Positions 28,541 to 45,631 are shown, counted from the first letter of the stretch. The stretch is 64,000 bases of DNA from Dolomedes plantarius (GCA_907164885.2 OU015495.1:209492730-209556729); one strand, 5' to 3'. The notes: generated by a model from the sequence alone, not told the origin. Numbers and translations are program-made.

Positions 28541-29395
28541 AACTGAGTAATGGCTAATTACCATTGGTTTTCTACCACGCTGCATAGTATGAAACTGGCG
28601 CACGCTTTGCTGCTGTGTAAATCTACAGGGTGTTCAGCAAGTCTCTGATTTCAAAATTAAAAATCTCGAAAGCAAGAATCTGTAGATTAATGCAACAAGC
28701 GGTATTTTTTATCGTGAAAGCTGTAAGAATTTTATACACCAATTTTCGAAATAGTTACATAAGCTGCTAACAGATGGCGCTCTTCAACTCGTGTCAGCAT
28801 GCATAAATAAACTCGTACTCTTTGCAAGCAGTCTTCGCAATCACTACATCACAATCTTTTCAAAATGTCCACCATTCGCTGTACGGAGGTGCTTGGCTAG
28901 CAGCGCTTGGCTAGCAGCGCCATCTGTTAGCAACTTTTGTAACTATTTCGAAAATTAGTATATAAAATTCTTACAGATTTCACGATAAATATACCGTTTG
29001 TCGCATTCTTCTACAGATCTTTGTTTTCGAGATTTCTAATTTTGAAATCAGGGACTTTTCGGTGGGCACCCTGTATTTAAAAAGTTAGATAACATAAGTT
29101 AGTTGAATGGGATAACAGATGAAGATATTAAAGGCATTGTTGGCAAGCTTTAGTTTCGCTTAGCTTAATTCGATGTTTCATTGGCTTCATTTGTTGGTAA
29201 AAGCACGATATGGAATAGCATTTTAGTATCGATTTCATAATCTTTCTATTTTAACTCACTGCGACAGATTTATATGTATTCATAATTCTTTAGAGGATAT
29301 AATGATATATGTAATTACATACATACTCTAAGGAATTTATATTAGAGTGAAATACGTATTACTTAATATATATTAATAAAAGATATATGAATATA
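28541..29395 (+). repeat. Dispersed repeat D, copy 2, interrupted
   Basis: The same unit as 26147-26541, split after the phrase CGCTGTGTAAAT by a 448-base TA-flanked MITE (28626-29073). The remainder continues to ATATGAATATATAT. Confidence 0.8.
28626..29073. mobile_element. Foldback MITE (CAGGGTG ends, TA target)
   Basis: TA at 28624-28625 and 29074-29075 flanks inverted arms of about 180 bases. Both arms share TGATTTCAAAATTA, ATCTCGAAA, ATCGTGAAA and CTAACAGATGGCGCT. The centre has a 14-base duplication (GCTTGGCTAGCAGC). The mariner/Tc1-like target suggests mobilisation by such a transposase. Confidence 0.85.
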
Positions 29396-30248
29396 TATCA
29401 TTATTGTTATAAATATTAAAATCAAACATAATGTCGTTAGAAAGAAATAAATACGAATCTAAACGTATATGATTCCTATCTATGTAAGCTGGCACATTTT
29501 GGTTCGATGATCATAAAAATTTTCTTTCTTCGTTTGAGCTTTTCTTATATAATCTTTTTCGTAAAAACTAAGCTATTTCAATAGGTTTTAAAAACAAACT
29601 GGAGAAAGAAATTTAAAATTCGCGCTTTTCCATTTCCTCAAATGTCAATAACAATTCTTACAATACAATAAAAATAATTACAATAAAAATTAAAGTCTTG
29701 TAACATATACTAATTATCTTAATGATAAATTTACATGCATATACATATTTATTCACATAAACACAAATTACTAGAGCGAGAAAAATTAAGCATGCGAAGA
29801 AGTCTAAGTCGATTTATTTACAAACTGATGTTACATCCTCTACAAGTGTATTTTGTGGTGACTGTTTTTGCGAGATTTGGAAACAAGATGGCTGCTGATG
29901 TGTCACCCTGAATATATAAATCCTGGATGAGCATTAATAACGTTAATAGTTTCTCCAAATCTTATAACGATTTAAAGGGGCATAAAATTAATAAGTTGAT
30001 CCTGTTTTCTATTTTGTTGGTCTCTTTTAGTCCTTGTAAAATGCGGTAAAATTAGACGTTTTGCATCTAAATTTCAACACGGTCACATTAATGAATATCA
30101 TCTCTAGATTTTACTTAGAATAAAGAGATAAATATGAAAATTCCCAATATATTTCTCCTGAGATTCATAAAATTCAATCTGAATCATTGAAATTATCAAG
30201 AGTTAAGTGTGCTTATCTAAATATAAATTTCTCGATAATGTTCAGTGA

Positions 30249-30305
<57 letters not shown>
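29396..30305. other. No gene recognised; (TA)n at its right edge
   Basis: AT-rich, ending in a (TA)n tract (30252-30306) that the Helitron-like repeat interrupts. Confidence 0.5.
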
Positions 30306-32810
<2,505 letters not shown>

Positions 32811-34082
32811 TCCCTTTCAGAGTCAACAATCTCCCCCGTTTTCACAGTGCAGATTTTTTCCCGATTTTTTTAACTTAAAGTATCTTGAAAAGTTTTCCAA
32901 TTAAAGGTTGCAAAATGTTTTTATTTCTTTAAACTGATAACAGATGGCAGTACTAACCATTTTTCTGCTCATTTAACTGGAATACATTGAATGCAAGAGG
33001 AAAAAAGACTAGATATCGGCGTTTGCACTGTGCCAACGGCGCCCCTTAAATGGATATACTAACAAACATAAAGTTCGATGGTAAAATCAAATCGTTTAGT
33101 ACAAAAATTATCATTTATTAAATGAATGTGTTTGAATTCTGTCTAACGGTATCGAAAATAATCGTTAAACGTTTATTTCAAAGCTTCATCAACTATTTGT
33201 TATATTTTTAAATGTTGAGATTTATTACAATTTGATAAAGGGATTTTTATTAAAAGTCAACATTTTCTTTCGTATGATTCAGTCATATAAAAATCTACTG
33301 ATATGCGATTTATAACTCAGTTACTAAATGAATTATGGGGATTATAAATCACTCACGTATTGCTATTGTAGGAAAAAGGTGCTTTTCATTTCAAAATCTT
33401 AAGTTAAGCCTCTTTTTAAATATGTTATGTAGTGATAACTAAACATGCCTATAAAGATAACATTTTAGTATTACATTTGGAATCAAGAAACCGCCTTTCT
33501 GATGTGTAATCAATAAGTCTGTCCAAGAATGAATGGGAGAATTATATCTTGGGAGTAATAGAACACTAAGCTCAACGAAGGATTTCCTCAGACACATAGA
33601 CCAGTATCCTATTGTATGGGATTACAAACGATTTTTCTTCAATATGGTTTTCTTTCAGAGTTTTATTAGTAATGTTTGGCCCTAGATCAAGGAACTAATT
33701 TCTTTATTAGTGATACAAAAGCAAATAAACATGTTACAGATCAAACGAGTTTCTATTTACTACAGACAAACTCCCGAAAGGAATTGTCAAATTTATCAAT
33801 TCAATTGGAAGTAAGCAAATAAATTATTAACTTTATTTAGAACTGAAAAAAAAACAAAGTGTACTAAAAAATATCGTGCTTAAAACATTGCATTTAATTA
33901 AAAGTTTAAAAAAATTAAATTTGAATATGGAAGGTTTTTTCAATTTATGTATTTAATATATATGCAAGTATTAACGATGTAAAACAGAGGAATACTGTAT
34001 GCATTAAAGTTTTGTTCTGTTTTATTTAGTATTTTTAATCATCATTTTTTCGGATTCCTTTATAGGTAAAGACATACCCTTA
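32811..34082. other. No gene recognised
   Basis: AT-rich; frequent stops on both strands. Confidence 0.5.
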
Positions 34083-34756
34083 TCTATATATATAAAACAG
34101 TTCCGTAACTGTCTGACTGACTGACATACAACGCACAGACCAAACCGCTGGACCTAAAAGGCTGACATTTTTCATGGCGATTTTTCTTATAGTGTAGGGG
34201 TGCACTAAGAAAGATTTTTGAAAAATTCTTCTTAGATTCTTTAAATTAAATTTTTAAGCTGTTTTAGTAACCTTTTTTTTAAGTTTGCATTTAAAATAAT
34301 AAATGGAGGGTTATAAAATTTATATCTTGAGAAAGATCCTAAAAATTCCTTTAAAATGAAATCTTTTTCGAATCTTTACCTCTATTTTCTGATTTTTGGT
34401 GAATTTTTAAAGATTTATTTTTAGAATTTAATTTATTAAATGCCGATCACGTGATTTCTTTTTCCGGTACTTTAAATAAATTTATCGTCACGTGCATAAC
34501 AACTAAATAGACAAAAAAAGATTTTTTTTCTTGCTAATGCGGCAGACGATTGGACATTATTTTGTCTATAAAAATATCCTTTTACGATTTTTTTTATAAA
34601 TATATATATTTTTTTCTACATCAATTGTATATATTGATCGTCGTATTTATTATAAATATATATATATATATATATTATTTTTGGCAATTATTGCATACAT
34701 TGACCGTTGTATTTAATTTGAATGTACTCCACAGCGAAGTGCGGATTTTCAGCTAG
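34083..34756 (+). mobile_element. Non-autonomous Helitron, family 1, copy C
   Basis: Complete: A|TCTATATATATAAAACAG at the left and TTTTCAGCTAG|T at the right. 674 bases, no coding capacity. This copy is a good reference for the family. Confidence 0.88.
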
Positions 34757-37509
34757 TTTATTTCTAAGAATAGACCTAAGCATACCTTAAAGTGATGTCG
34801 AATTTTTAAGAAGATTCGTTTTTCATGCATTTTTAGTAACTATTCAACATATTCAAAACATGTACGACTTGAGTAGGTAATTTTTTAAAATTTCTTTCAG
34901 TTTTTATAATCCCGAGTTTGTTTTTTATATTTATGAGTTTTGATATATTTAAATTATACCAAATCAAGTTCAGTATCCCTATTATTACTGCAATTCATTC
35001 TATATTTATTAATACTAATTTAAATATCAAATCAAAATGTACAAAAAAGAAATATTCTCATAGCATTAAGAGGCTACATTTTTGGTGCACAAAATGGCAA
35101 CATATACCTAGACAAATACATTTTTCTACAAAATTACTGTCATTTACAATGTAAATTCATTCCATGTGCACATTAACCTTTCGAATTTATTTGGACGGAA
35201 GTCTGAAGAGACTTTGAAAAATACATTTTCACTTCGAAATCTGTGTCTATCAGTTTAAAGTGCAGGCGATTGATTTGTAATTTAAATGCCAAGAGCTAAA
35301 TGCAAAGTAATATTTTATGCAATTATAGTGTCACAGAATATATCATTTATAGTATCGATTTTTCCAACATTAACTTAAAATTCTAGTAAAGGCACAAAAC
35401 ATTTATTCTAAATAATATGAAAAAAAATTTTATTAAATTATTATATAAGTTTGGTCAAAAGGAAATACATAAAATTTTTAAATACACATTGCTATTGTGT
35501 AAAATTTTCTTTTAATTACTCTGACAATAGTTAGAATTTGGAAATTTATAGAACGCATTATTAATCATATGTAGAGCAATGTTTTTAAATATTTATCCAA
35601 AATGCTGTCATGACTGTGTTCAATAATAGGTTTTTCCTTCAATGTATTAACGATTTTATGCAGCACTTTAAATGCATCTTATTCTTATAGAATCTATAGA
35701 AATACATATCACAAGTAAAAATACATTTTAGGAACTGATTCTTTACTGTGTTTGGTCATAATTATTGTATAATATTTTATTTTAGAGATGATAACATTTA
35801 AAAATAAAAATCATACGAACGAAATGAAGATTTTGAAAATTTCTGTATTTTCTCCTCCTGCAAGCAATCTTTCTATATTGATTGAATGTTACATTAACTT
35901 ACAAGTATGGTTTCGAACCAACCCAAGCGAGTTTCTCCTAGTATAATACCAATTATGAACATTTATTTTGTATATTTTAATAAGCAAAATATGAATCTAA
36001 GCATATACGTAAACATTTATAGGTTTCAAGCCGTATTAATTGCGCAGTTATACGAGGATTATATTTTCTGTTTTCTGATTTTTTTTTTTGTTCTCAAATT
36101 TTTTATTTCAGCCTCAATTTCACTATTTGAAGAATAAGAATCGAACAAAATAAAACCATGAGATAGGATGGATTTTATCGATCGTTGACACAAAAATGCT
36201 TTTAGAAGCGACCACTGAATTAGATTATTTAACAAATTAAAATAGTATTACATTTTATCTATTTATGCGATATTGCAATTTTAAACTGGTGTAGTAGGTA
36301 GTGTACAGGTTGTAAGGTATACACAAGATTCGATTCACAAGAATCGAACTTTTGAGTAAATGAATTAAAGAAGCTGCTTGGGATATGCTAATTTCGGCAT
36401 ACGCGCTTAGTATAAATACCATGCAGCGTCATTAATAAAAAAAGAGTTGTTAAGGTTGAAAAGGTGTTATCCTGCGCTAGTGCTTAGCAGGCCCAAAGTT
36501 TACGTAGCAGTACTGCTGGTTTGATTCTCTGCTGGGTTGTGAGTATTGAAAATACATTGTTCTTGAAAGTTGTATTTATATATTCCGTACAAGTAGTACG
36601 TATGCTTATTGCTGTAAAAGCAAATTCTATATGTGCAACGAATTCAATAAACATTGTTTCATGTATAAACTGTGTTTGTATCAAATTCATTTAGAGTGCC
36701 ACTTCAAATTATATACACCCAAGTCTGGGTAGAAGTGAGCTAGTTACTCTATAAGGTTCTTTTTTTAAGTAAATTCCTTTCATCATTTATACTGCATTCA
36801 TTTAAGAATTTCTGCTTTTCACTGGGGACATACTCTATGACGCGACTATGCCTCTCAGAATTCTTTCATTTACCTCAAACCTTTCTTTTATAGCATCTTA
36901 CTTTATTATCACATAGTATCACATTATTGAGAAATAGCTCGTGCTTCTGATATTCTGAATAAAATTTTCCTTGTTGTATTCTTTTGTCTACGGTTGAATT
37001 CTCCTCCAGGAAAACAACGAAAGTGTTGGGAGAAAAGTTATTTTCGCCATCCTGTTTTATATGCATTTGTCGTGGCAAGTTTAACAGTTATGTTATCAGT
37101 TAACAATCAGCTTGCATAACTCTGTAAGATGTGGCAACTGATTGTCGAAAAGCTAGTACCACTATACTAGGAAAAAGAAAGATATTTGCATTTATGCTTC
37201 CTTTTACGACACGTGAGTTACTGATATTTTGTCTTCCTGAAAACTGAATACTGAAATTTACTGTTGTCTGCATTTCTAAAAGTCTGGATATTTTGAGAGT
37301 AAATCAACCCTATTATGTTAAAGCACTGACATCGATTACATTTCTCTTGAGTAATGCTTGTGCTAAAGTATAATAGGTCGAAAAATTTCGAGTTGTTTAT
37401 GAAAGACTGACCTTTATTGACTAAATCGCAAAAAAAACGCCTACGCTTAATATATTCTCTATAGTTAAACAGAGGGTTAAAAAATAAAAACTGGTATCAA
37501 ATTTATTAA
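34757..37509. other. No gene recognised
   Basis: AT-rich, unassigned. Short frames at 34918-35154, 35907-36137 and 36875-37078 show no recognisable domain. Confidence 0.5.
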
Positions 37510-38260
37510 GGGGACTTACTACCCTTAAATCTTTAAAACATTCGAATTTTTGAAAAAAAAATATATGTTAAAATCTGATCATTTCTGAACAAAATAATGC
37601 AAACCGCATTAAAATATTCCGCTTAGTCCCGGAGATATTGATATTCTAAATATTTAATGACTGATGAAGTTTATGGTAAGAAAAATTTTAAACTCATTTT
37701 TCTCAAAATGGAATTTTGCATCATTCCGCAACTGATATCTCAAAAACTATGAAACGTAATTCCATGAAATTTTTATCACCGCATAATCATGTTATTTTAT
37801 TGCGTCTGAACTAGAATTATTGCAACCGCTGCACATTTTGTTATTTTTTCGGGGGTAAATTAATGCAAAAATTTAAGGAAATTTTAAGTATATTTTGAGC
37901 AGTTTTAAAAAAATTAAAAAAAATATTTTTATGGTGAATGTTTTATGTTCAATTGTATTTTGAATTATTTATTTTAAATATAAATCAGGAATTATACATT
38001 TAAGTGTAAAATTAATTTCATAATTCGGCACGCCAGCCAGTATACAATAAAAAATGCTTAAAAAACAAGGTATATCTAAAGCATTTTTAAAAAAATTATT
38101 TAAAATTATTTTGAGAGTTGAAAATTTGTTTATTAAAATAAATATATCACTTTCTCATATACATAAAATTTGGGAAAATTGGGAGTCAATTCAAATAGCT
38201 ACAGAGTCAAAATGTATGAAAATATGCCTTATTTCCTCGACTTAAGACTCGTGAGTCCCC
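37510..38260. mobile_element. Kolobok-like MITE, 751 bp
   Basis: TTAA at 37506-37509 and 38261-38264; ends GGGGACTTAC and (complement) GGGGACTCAC. Internal sequence shares phrases such as TTTCTGAACAA with the element at 39281. No transposase. Confidence 0.8.
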
Positions 38261-38264
38261 TTAA

Positions 38265-39280
38265 CAATATTCATTTTATAATTCAATTTTTTTATAATAT
38301 TGAGAGATGTCCTTGGTATACCATGTACAGTTTTGTTGATACACAATTTGTTTTATGAAGAAATAAGGATTTATCTTATGAGTTTATAAAAACGGAGGTA
38401 ACTAATATTTGTCAAAGAAATACACATGGAATGTCTTGTCAATACGCTTTTAAAAACGTTTTGTGATAAATATATCATTTATTTTCGTACAGAAGTAATT
38501 GATCAGTCATTTATGATTCCCTTAACAAGTCGTCAACTAAAATTTTTACTTTCGAACGTATATAATTCTTAAATGCACTTCACAACAACACGATAGTTCA
38601 CATGCATGTCAATCATTATCTCCCCCGAACGTAAAGCAAAAACAAAAAAGAGAAGAAAATGAGTTTGCTTTAATTTTCCTCTCTATTAGTCATTAATTCG
38701 GAATGAAGTTTTAAGAACTCAATCATTTATTCTCTGGAATAAATTAATTAAGGAATAAGCTTCATTCCGAATAATAAAATCGAAAGTTTTGATAATTATT
38801 GTAATTTTAATTTTATTGCGAAAATTCACACAGCACTAAACTCATGTGTGAGTTTTTTCACTTCATAGCAATATAACACTTAACATACTTTGAGGTACAG
38901 TTATTAATGAGGATAGAGTTTGTAAAAAATAAGTTAATTTCCTTTTGTTTTGAAAATTGGATGGAGTATCATGTTTTTGAATTTTTGTTATAGTACTTAG
39001 AAAATTTACTGTTCTGGAAATTTACTGAGCTGGAATATATTGCTGTGACGTGTCCTTCAAGTGATTTTGCAATTTTATGGGCGTGGCTGCGCCTTTCATT
39101 CTAATTCAATACTAAGGAAGTTTTAATAACATAAAATGGATTTTTTAGATTTAAATTGATAACAGGATACGGTGTTTCATTTAATATTCATTATTTTTCT
39201 ACCAAAGAGAATGCCAGTTTAAGAAAATTAATTAATGTTTATATCTGATCAAGTACTTTGTCATGTAAGTTTTTTTTCAA
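38265..39280. other. No gene recognised
   Basis: AT-rich, unassigned. Confidence 0.5.
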
Positions 39281-39991
39281 GGGGGCTGGCTCACAACCTT
39301 TAAAACTTCAAAAAATCTATTTTTCGTTTTTGCCATATTCTGATTTTTGGGACATTTCTGAACAATATGCAAAAAACAGCATAAAAAATTTGCATTATTT
39401 CTCGAGTTATGTTATTCCAACTTTAACTTCAATTTTCTCAAATATGTGAATTTTTGGATTGCGCGCACTGTTACTCCCAAACTATGTGTGCTAGACACAC
39501 AAAATTTTTATCAGATTTGTATTATAAAATTCTTTACGCACTAAATCCAGAAAAGTAAAAAAAAAATGTAAAAAAATATTTTACACTTGAAAATGTTTTA
39601 AAAAATTGCTAAATTTTAAATTTTTTTAAATTTTATGTAAATTTTTCAATTTAAACTATATTTTTTGTGTTTACATTAAACTTGAGTGTATTATTAATTT
39701 AATTTGACCAAAAAATAGTTTCTGTATGCATATTTCTTAATTTTATGATGCGCGAAACATCCAATGAATTTTTTTCCCTTTTTAGGAATATGTACATTTA
39801 AAAATAAAATCTAAAAATTATTTATGGCTTTACAAGTTCTATTTATGTATAAAATATAACTGAAGACTTGTAATTTTGATATAAAACAAAAAAATTATAT
39901 ATATATATATATTAATATTATTGGAGTTTCAGTAGCTCGAATTTGATCATGTTTAGGGTCATTTCCCAGTAGTCAAAGGTTGTGTGCCCCC
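39281..39991. mobile_element. Kolobok-like MITE, degenerate flanks, 711 bp
   Basis: Ends GGGGGCTGGCTCACAACCTTT and (complement) GGGGGCACACAACCTTT. The flanking tetramers TCAA and TTTA each differ from TTAA by one base, suggesting an older insertion of the same group as 37510 and 16306. Confidence 0.72.
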
Positions 39992-40269
39992 TTTACTATG
40001 ACCACAGATATTCTAACAAATGCATTTAAACTGCACATTATGTTAGAGTTTATTTATTTGCATGTGGTTTTGCTTTCTGAAAGCTAAAAAAACGGCAGTG
40101 TGTTACTTGCACTGAGGATTTACATCTGTCCGTTTGAAATGGGTAATCTCGAGAACCACTAGACGGATTTTGATGCAGTTTTCGCTCTACAGACCATTTG
40201 TCGAGGGATATTTAGGCGTAAGAAACAATTAAAAGATAATATTGCTGGACAGTAGAATTTTAAATGAAA

Positions 40270-40800
40270 TAGTCCAAGTCACTCTGGAGTGCAACGTAGA
40301 TCTACCTCCTCGTGGTGCACTCCGGGCAACGTTTTATGCGGCAAAATGATCTGCAACTCTGGCGTGGGTAATTCCAAATGCGGATCTTTGACGATTATGC
40401 GATGGAATGCAGGAGGCATGTCCCAAGCAAAGAGACATGAAATTTACCACACTCTTTTAATAGTGTCAAATGTCTCATAAAGTACATCTTCAGGGATTCT
40501 TTTCGCGAGGAACTCAAAAATCGCAACCTTAATAAACCATGGCTTAATGAGATTCTTAATGTCCCTCAGTGGCCTAGGATGAAATCTGTCGCCATGTTTC
40601 GCCTGATATCTGACCACGACTGCCTGCGTAAACATCTATGCCGCATCAACGTGGTTCCTGAACCTTTTTGTACCTTGTGTGATCTTCACGAGGAAATGGA
40701 CTTGCCTCACCTGTCCAGATGTCCTGCTCTTCCTCGGACATCAATCTGGGAACGCTACTGGATTGCTCGCTTTCATTTATAGATTTATTGTTGTCTTTTT
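40270..40800 (+). pseudogene. LINE remnant with 5' end joined to 3' end
   Basis: 40289-40480 encodes a leader and the start of an apurinic endonuclease domain (LTIMRWNAGGMSQAKR), as in Jockey-like LINEs of arachnids. From 40503 the frame reads KPWLNEI then the C-terminal block with HDCLRKHLCRI, CTLCDLHEEMD and HLSRCPAL, the usual LINE C-terminal cysteine/histidine region, ending at 40782. The whole reverse transcriptase is missing between the two, so this is an internally deleted copy of about 0.5 kb. The C-terminal frame is open with a normal stop. Confidence 0.72.
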
Positions 40801-41136
40801 GATGTTCAATTGTCTTTTAATGTGCCATTGGAAATTTTAAAAAAGTTCAAGTCACTCTTATTTCATTTTGTGTGAGTCAAGGCCATACATCAATCAGATG
40901 AAGGGAAAGATTTAACATAATTTTTATTGTATATATTTATATATATTTAAGGAAACGATGAAGACGCTTACGGAATTCGGGTTTTCCTCATATATTTTCG
41001 CAATTTCATACTATATTAAACAAGTCTAAATGTTTCATCTCCGTGGTTTATTAGTTTAAACATTTAGTAACATACAAGGTGCGCCCATAAAGTAACCGGA
41101 CAATTTTTTTTTAAATAACAAAAATATTACTCACCT

Positions 41137-41382
41137 TCAAATAAATTTATCTCCTTCAAAATAATCGCCAAAGGAGTCTATACAATTTTTCCAACGTTTC
41201 TTCAAGTCATCGAAACACTGTTTATAGGCGTCGGAACTAACCGTTCGCAAAATACGCGCAACATTTGATTTAATATCCGAGACGTTTTCAAATATCTGTC
41301 CTTTCATGGATTTTGCATTTTTTTTAATTACAAAGGACTTATTCACAACAAATTTTTTCCTGAAAATCAAACAATTAATCAT
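41137..41382 (-). pseudogene. Mariner transposase C-terminal fragment, inverted copy
   Basis: 81 codons. The last 50 residues (from QIFENVSDIKSN onward) match the plus-strand arm of the same foldback. The upstream residues are unrelated filler. Confidence 0.75.
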
Positions 41383-41394
41383 TATTTTTACAAA

Positions 41395-41790
41395 GAGGTG
41401 CTTTTTGATTAAGAAACAGGATAAGGCGAGTTAGGAAGGAACTGTTTGATTCTGGGCGATGGTTTCTTTTACACGATAATGCTTGGCACCCTACAGCAAT
41501 TTCTGTACAGCAATACCTTGATAAGCATTCAATTACAGTGATCAATTACCTACCATATTCTCCCCAATTAAAGCCAGCTGATTTTTTCCCATTTTTCCGG
41601 ATCTTAAGATGGCCATGATAGGACAGAGATTTGAAAACGTCTCGAATATTAAATCAAATGTGACGCATATTTTGCGAACGGTTACTTCCGACGCCTATAA
41701 ACAGTGTTTCGATGACTTGAAGAAACGTTGGAAAATTTGTATAGACTCCTTTGGCTATTATTTTGAAGGAGATAAATTTATTTGAAGGTG
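41395..41790 (+). pseudogene. Mariner (DD34D) transposase C-terminal fragment
   Basis: Contains LLHDNAWHPTA and PYSPQLKPADFF. The two Asp residues are separated by 34 residues by my count, the mariner DD34D signature, followed by the C-terminal DLKKRW.ICIDSF block. A frame break near 41605 separates the catalytic part from the C-terminus. The first catalytic Asp and the N-terminal DNA-binding domains are absent. Confidence 0.78.
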
Positions 41791-41846
41791 AGTAATATTT
41801 TTCTTATTTATAAAAAAATGTCCGGTTACTTTATGGGCGCACCTTG

Positions 41847-42663
41847 TATGTTGGCAGATGTATACTCTTCTTCATCTGTGATTTGACAACCGTTATTTTT
41901 TGCGAATGTTAAAATAAATTCTGTTCGATCTGTCATGCTTTCCCATTATTGGTCTCTATTTTGATATTTTTTTACCGAGACTTAAAGCCAGTCCAAAATG
42001 AAACTGACCAAGAAACCAAAATAGCGGATCAGAATTGTCTACTCAGAGAGAGAAAGACTATCGTCTGCTGACCGAAATAATCGTAGATCGGAAACAGACT
42101 TTATTCTCAGAGAGAAATATAATTCGCTGTTGAGCGAAACAAGCGTCTATCTGCTGACAGGATAAAAGATGTTAATCTCAGACAGAGTACGCGAGTAGCT
42201 CAAACTGAAAGAAAAAATTTTCCTCGGTTCTTGCCCGATAAAGAGTATTCAGTATTTGCATCATAAAAATGATATTTCAGTTTCTATAGGAACTGTTGTC
42301 TGCCAATATTGTTAAGCTCTAATATGGAAGGACGAATCTAAAGGTATGTGTTGTTTGCAGAGGAAATAAATTTAAAAGAAATCATTCCCCCTCCCGAACC
42401 ACTGTGTTCTCTTTTTTGCATGCGATCATCTAAACAAGTAGTGGTCTTCAATCTGTCTCTAATACCCATTACGGGGTTTTTCAAGCTTTCATAGTGGGCG
42501 GTAGGGTTATTTGTTCGTTGCAACATATTTTGTTCTTCCATACATGAAATACATTACTAAACATTTCGCGAATTTGAACAAAATATGCCTTTGCAATTTA
42601 CTTTTGAATTCCATCTCCAAACTTTGAATATAGATAATAATTAACCGGATACTTATTGAAGTA
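41847..42663. other. No intact gene; possible Arg/Glu-rich repeat relic
   Basis: 41960-42240 has repeating phrases (TCAGAGAGAGAAA, CTGCTGACCGAAA) that could be a decayed charged repeat of the kind found at the N-terminus of Helitron helicases. Too degraded to assign. Confidence 0.3.
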
Positions 42664-44074
42664 CACTCATGGACAAAAAAATTAGCGCACTAAAAACTAA
42701 TTCCGGGATCGTAACGAAACTTGCAATGAATGTACATGTCGGGGAGATATGCAAATGATTAGAAATGCAGGGTGATTCCGCATTACGTATAGCCGGTAGA
42801 GGGCGTTGAACATCGTACTCTGTGGCGTATAAAACAGGTAACCAAAGCTTGTTTGAGTGTGCTGAATCATTTACAAAGGAAGAGCTGAGATAGACATGCC
42901 ATTAAGCTGTGTTCGAAGACAATATAAGCAGTTGTCGCAGTTTGAGAGGGGGAGAATCGTCGGGATGATGGAAGTTGGGTGGTCAGCTAGGCGAGTAGCT
43001 CGTCAATTAGGCCGCTCTGATTGTGTTGTGAGGAGGTGTTGGGACCAGTGGACCCGAGAGATGCCATGTACACGAAGACCAGGCTCAGGACGCCCTCGAC
43101 AGACCAGTCGTCGAGAAGACCGCCACATCGTAAGAAATGCACGCGTACTGCCAACTGCTTCATCGGCCGCCATCCAGGCACAGGTAGCACCTTCACTAGG
43201 GGTCTCTGTCTTCTCGATCCATACGAAGGCGCATGGCTGAAGGACAGTTGGTATCGCGGCGCCCATTACGTGTGCTGCCCTTGACGCCCAACCATCGACA
43301 GCTCCGTTTGGAGTTTTGCCGCGCACGAGGAAACTGGACTGCAGCGGAATGGAACCAGGTCGTCTTTAGCGACGAATCCAGATTCAATCTCGGCAGTGAT
43401 GACAATCGTGTTGGTGTGTGGAGAGCCCGTGGTGAACGCTTCAATCCTGCCTTTGCTGTACAGCGACACATCGCTCCCACAGCTGGTGTAATGGTATGGG
43501 GTGCCATTGCCTGCAATACACGGTCACCCCTAGTATTGTTCCGTGGCACCATGACAGCCCAGCGGTATGTTCATGAAATCCTGCAACCACATGTGTTGCC
43601 ACTCATGCAACGGCTCCCAGGAGCCATTTTTCAACAAGACAATGCTCGGTCTCATACGGCAAGGGTGTCACAAGACTGTCTCCGCACTGTCTCTACCCTT
43701 CCTTGGACTGCTCGATCCCCAGATTTGTCTCCAATCGAGCATATCTGGGATCATTTGGGACGACGAGTTGGGCATCCCACGAGTTTGAACCAACTAGAGG
43801 CAAGGTTACAGCAAATATGGAACGAAATGTCTCAAGACATCATACAGAACTTGTATGACTCACTGCCCGATCGTATCGCATCGTGCATTCGCGCTAGAGG
43901 GGGTCCAACGGAGTATTAACTCCTCCGTTCTTTTGCCTTTTTCTCTGAAATAAATTATCCTTTTTCTTTGATTTTCTTATCATTTATTTATATCAAAGTA
44001 GTCATTACGTATGTAAAATTTCGTTTCATTTTGACGACTCCTTCTTGGTGCGCTAATTTTTTTGTCCATGAGTG
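42664..44074 (+). mobile_element. Tc1-like transposon, 1411 bp
   Basis: TA flanks (42662-42663, 44075-44076) and 26-base perfect inverted ends beginning CACTCATGGACAAAAAAATT. One transposase gene on the plus strand. GC content is higher than the neighbours, which suggests a recent arrival. Confidence 0.95.
42896..43919 (+). pseudogene. Tc1-family transposase, single frameshift
   Basis: From the ATG at 42896: paired helix-turn-helix domains (QLSQFERGRIVGM, SARRVARQLGRSDCVVRR) and the GRPR AT-hook (GSGRPRQT), then a one-base shift within 43199-43213. The second frame, to 43919, holds the catalytic blocks VFSDESRFNL, QQDNARSHTA and SPDLSPIEHIWD. All three acidic residues are present. I count 32 residues between the second Asp and the Glu, two fewer than in canonical DD34E Tc1. 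Total about 340 codons, the usual Tc1 length. Similar to proteins annotated Tcb1 transposase in spiders. Confidence 0.93.
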
Positions 44075-44076
44075 TA

Positions 44077-45631
<1,555 letters not shown>

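Larger units (their letters stand above)
41075..41846. mobile_element. Mariner foldback element (inverted 3' halves)
   Basis: TA flanks (41073-41074, 41847-41848) with 27-base terminal repeats CAAGGTGCGCCCATAAAGTA on both ends. Both arms carry the same mariner transposase C-terminus facing outwards: the left arm on the minus strand (41382-41137, ending DYFEGDKFI) and the longer right arm on the plus strand. Confidence 0.85.

Noticed and set aside
36875..37078. Minus-strand 67-codon frame as an exon
   Set aside because: No donor or acceptor at its edges and no recognisable motif.
41960..42240. Charged repeat of a Helitron helicase N-terminus
   Set aside because: Phrases look similar but the frame is too decayed to support the call.
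43003..43552. Minus-strand frames within the Tc1 element
   Set aside because: They are shadows of the plus-strand transposase, caused by its higher GC content.
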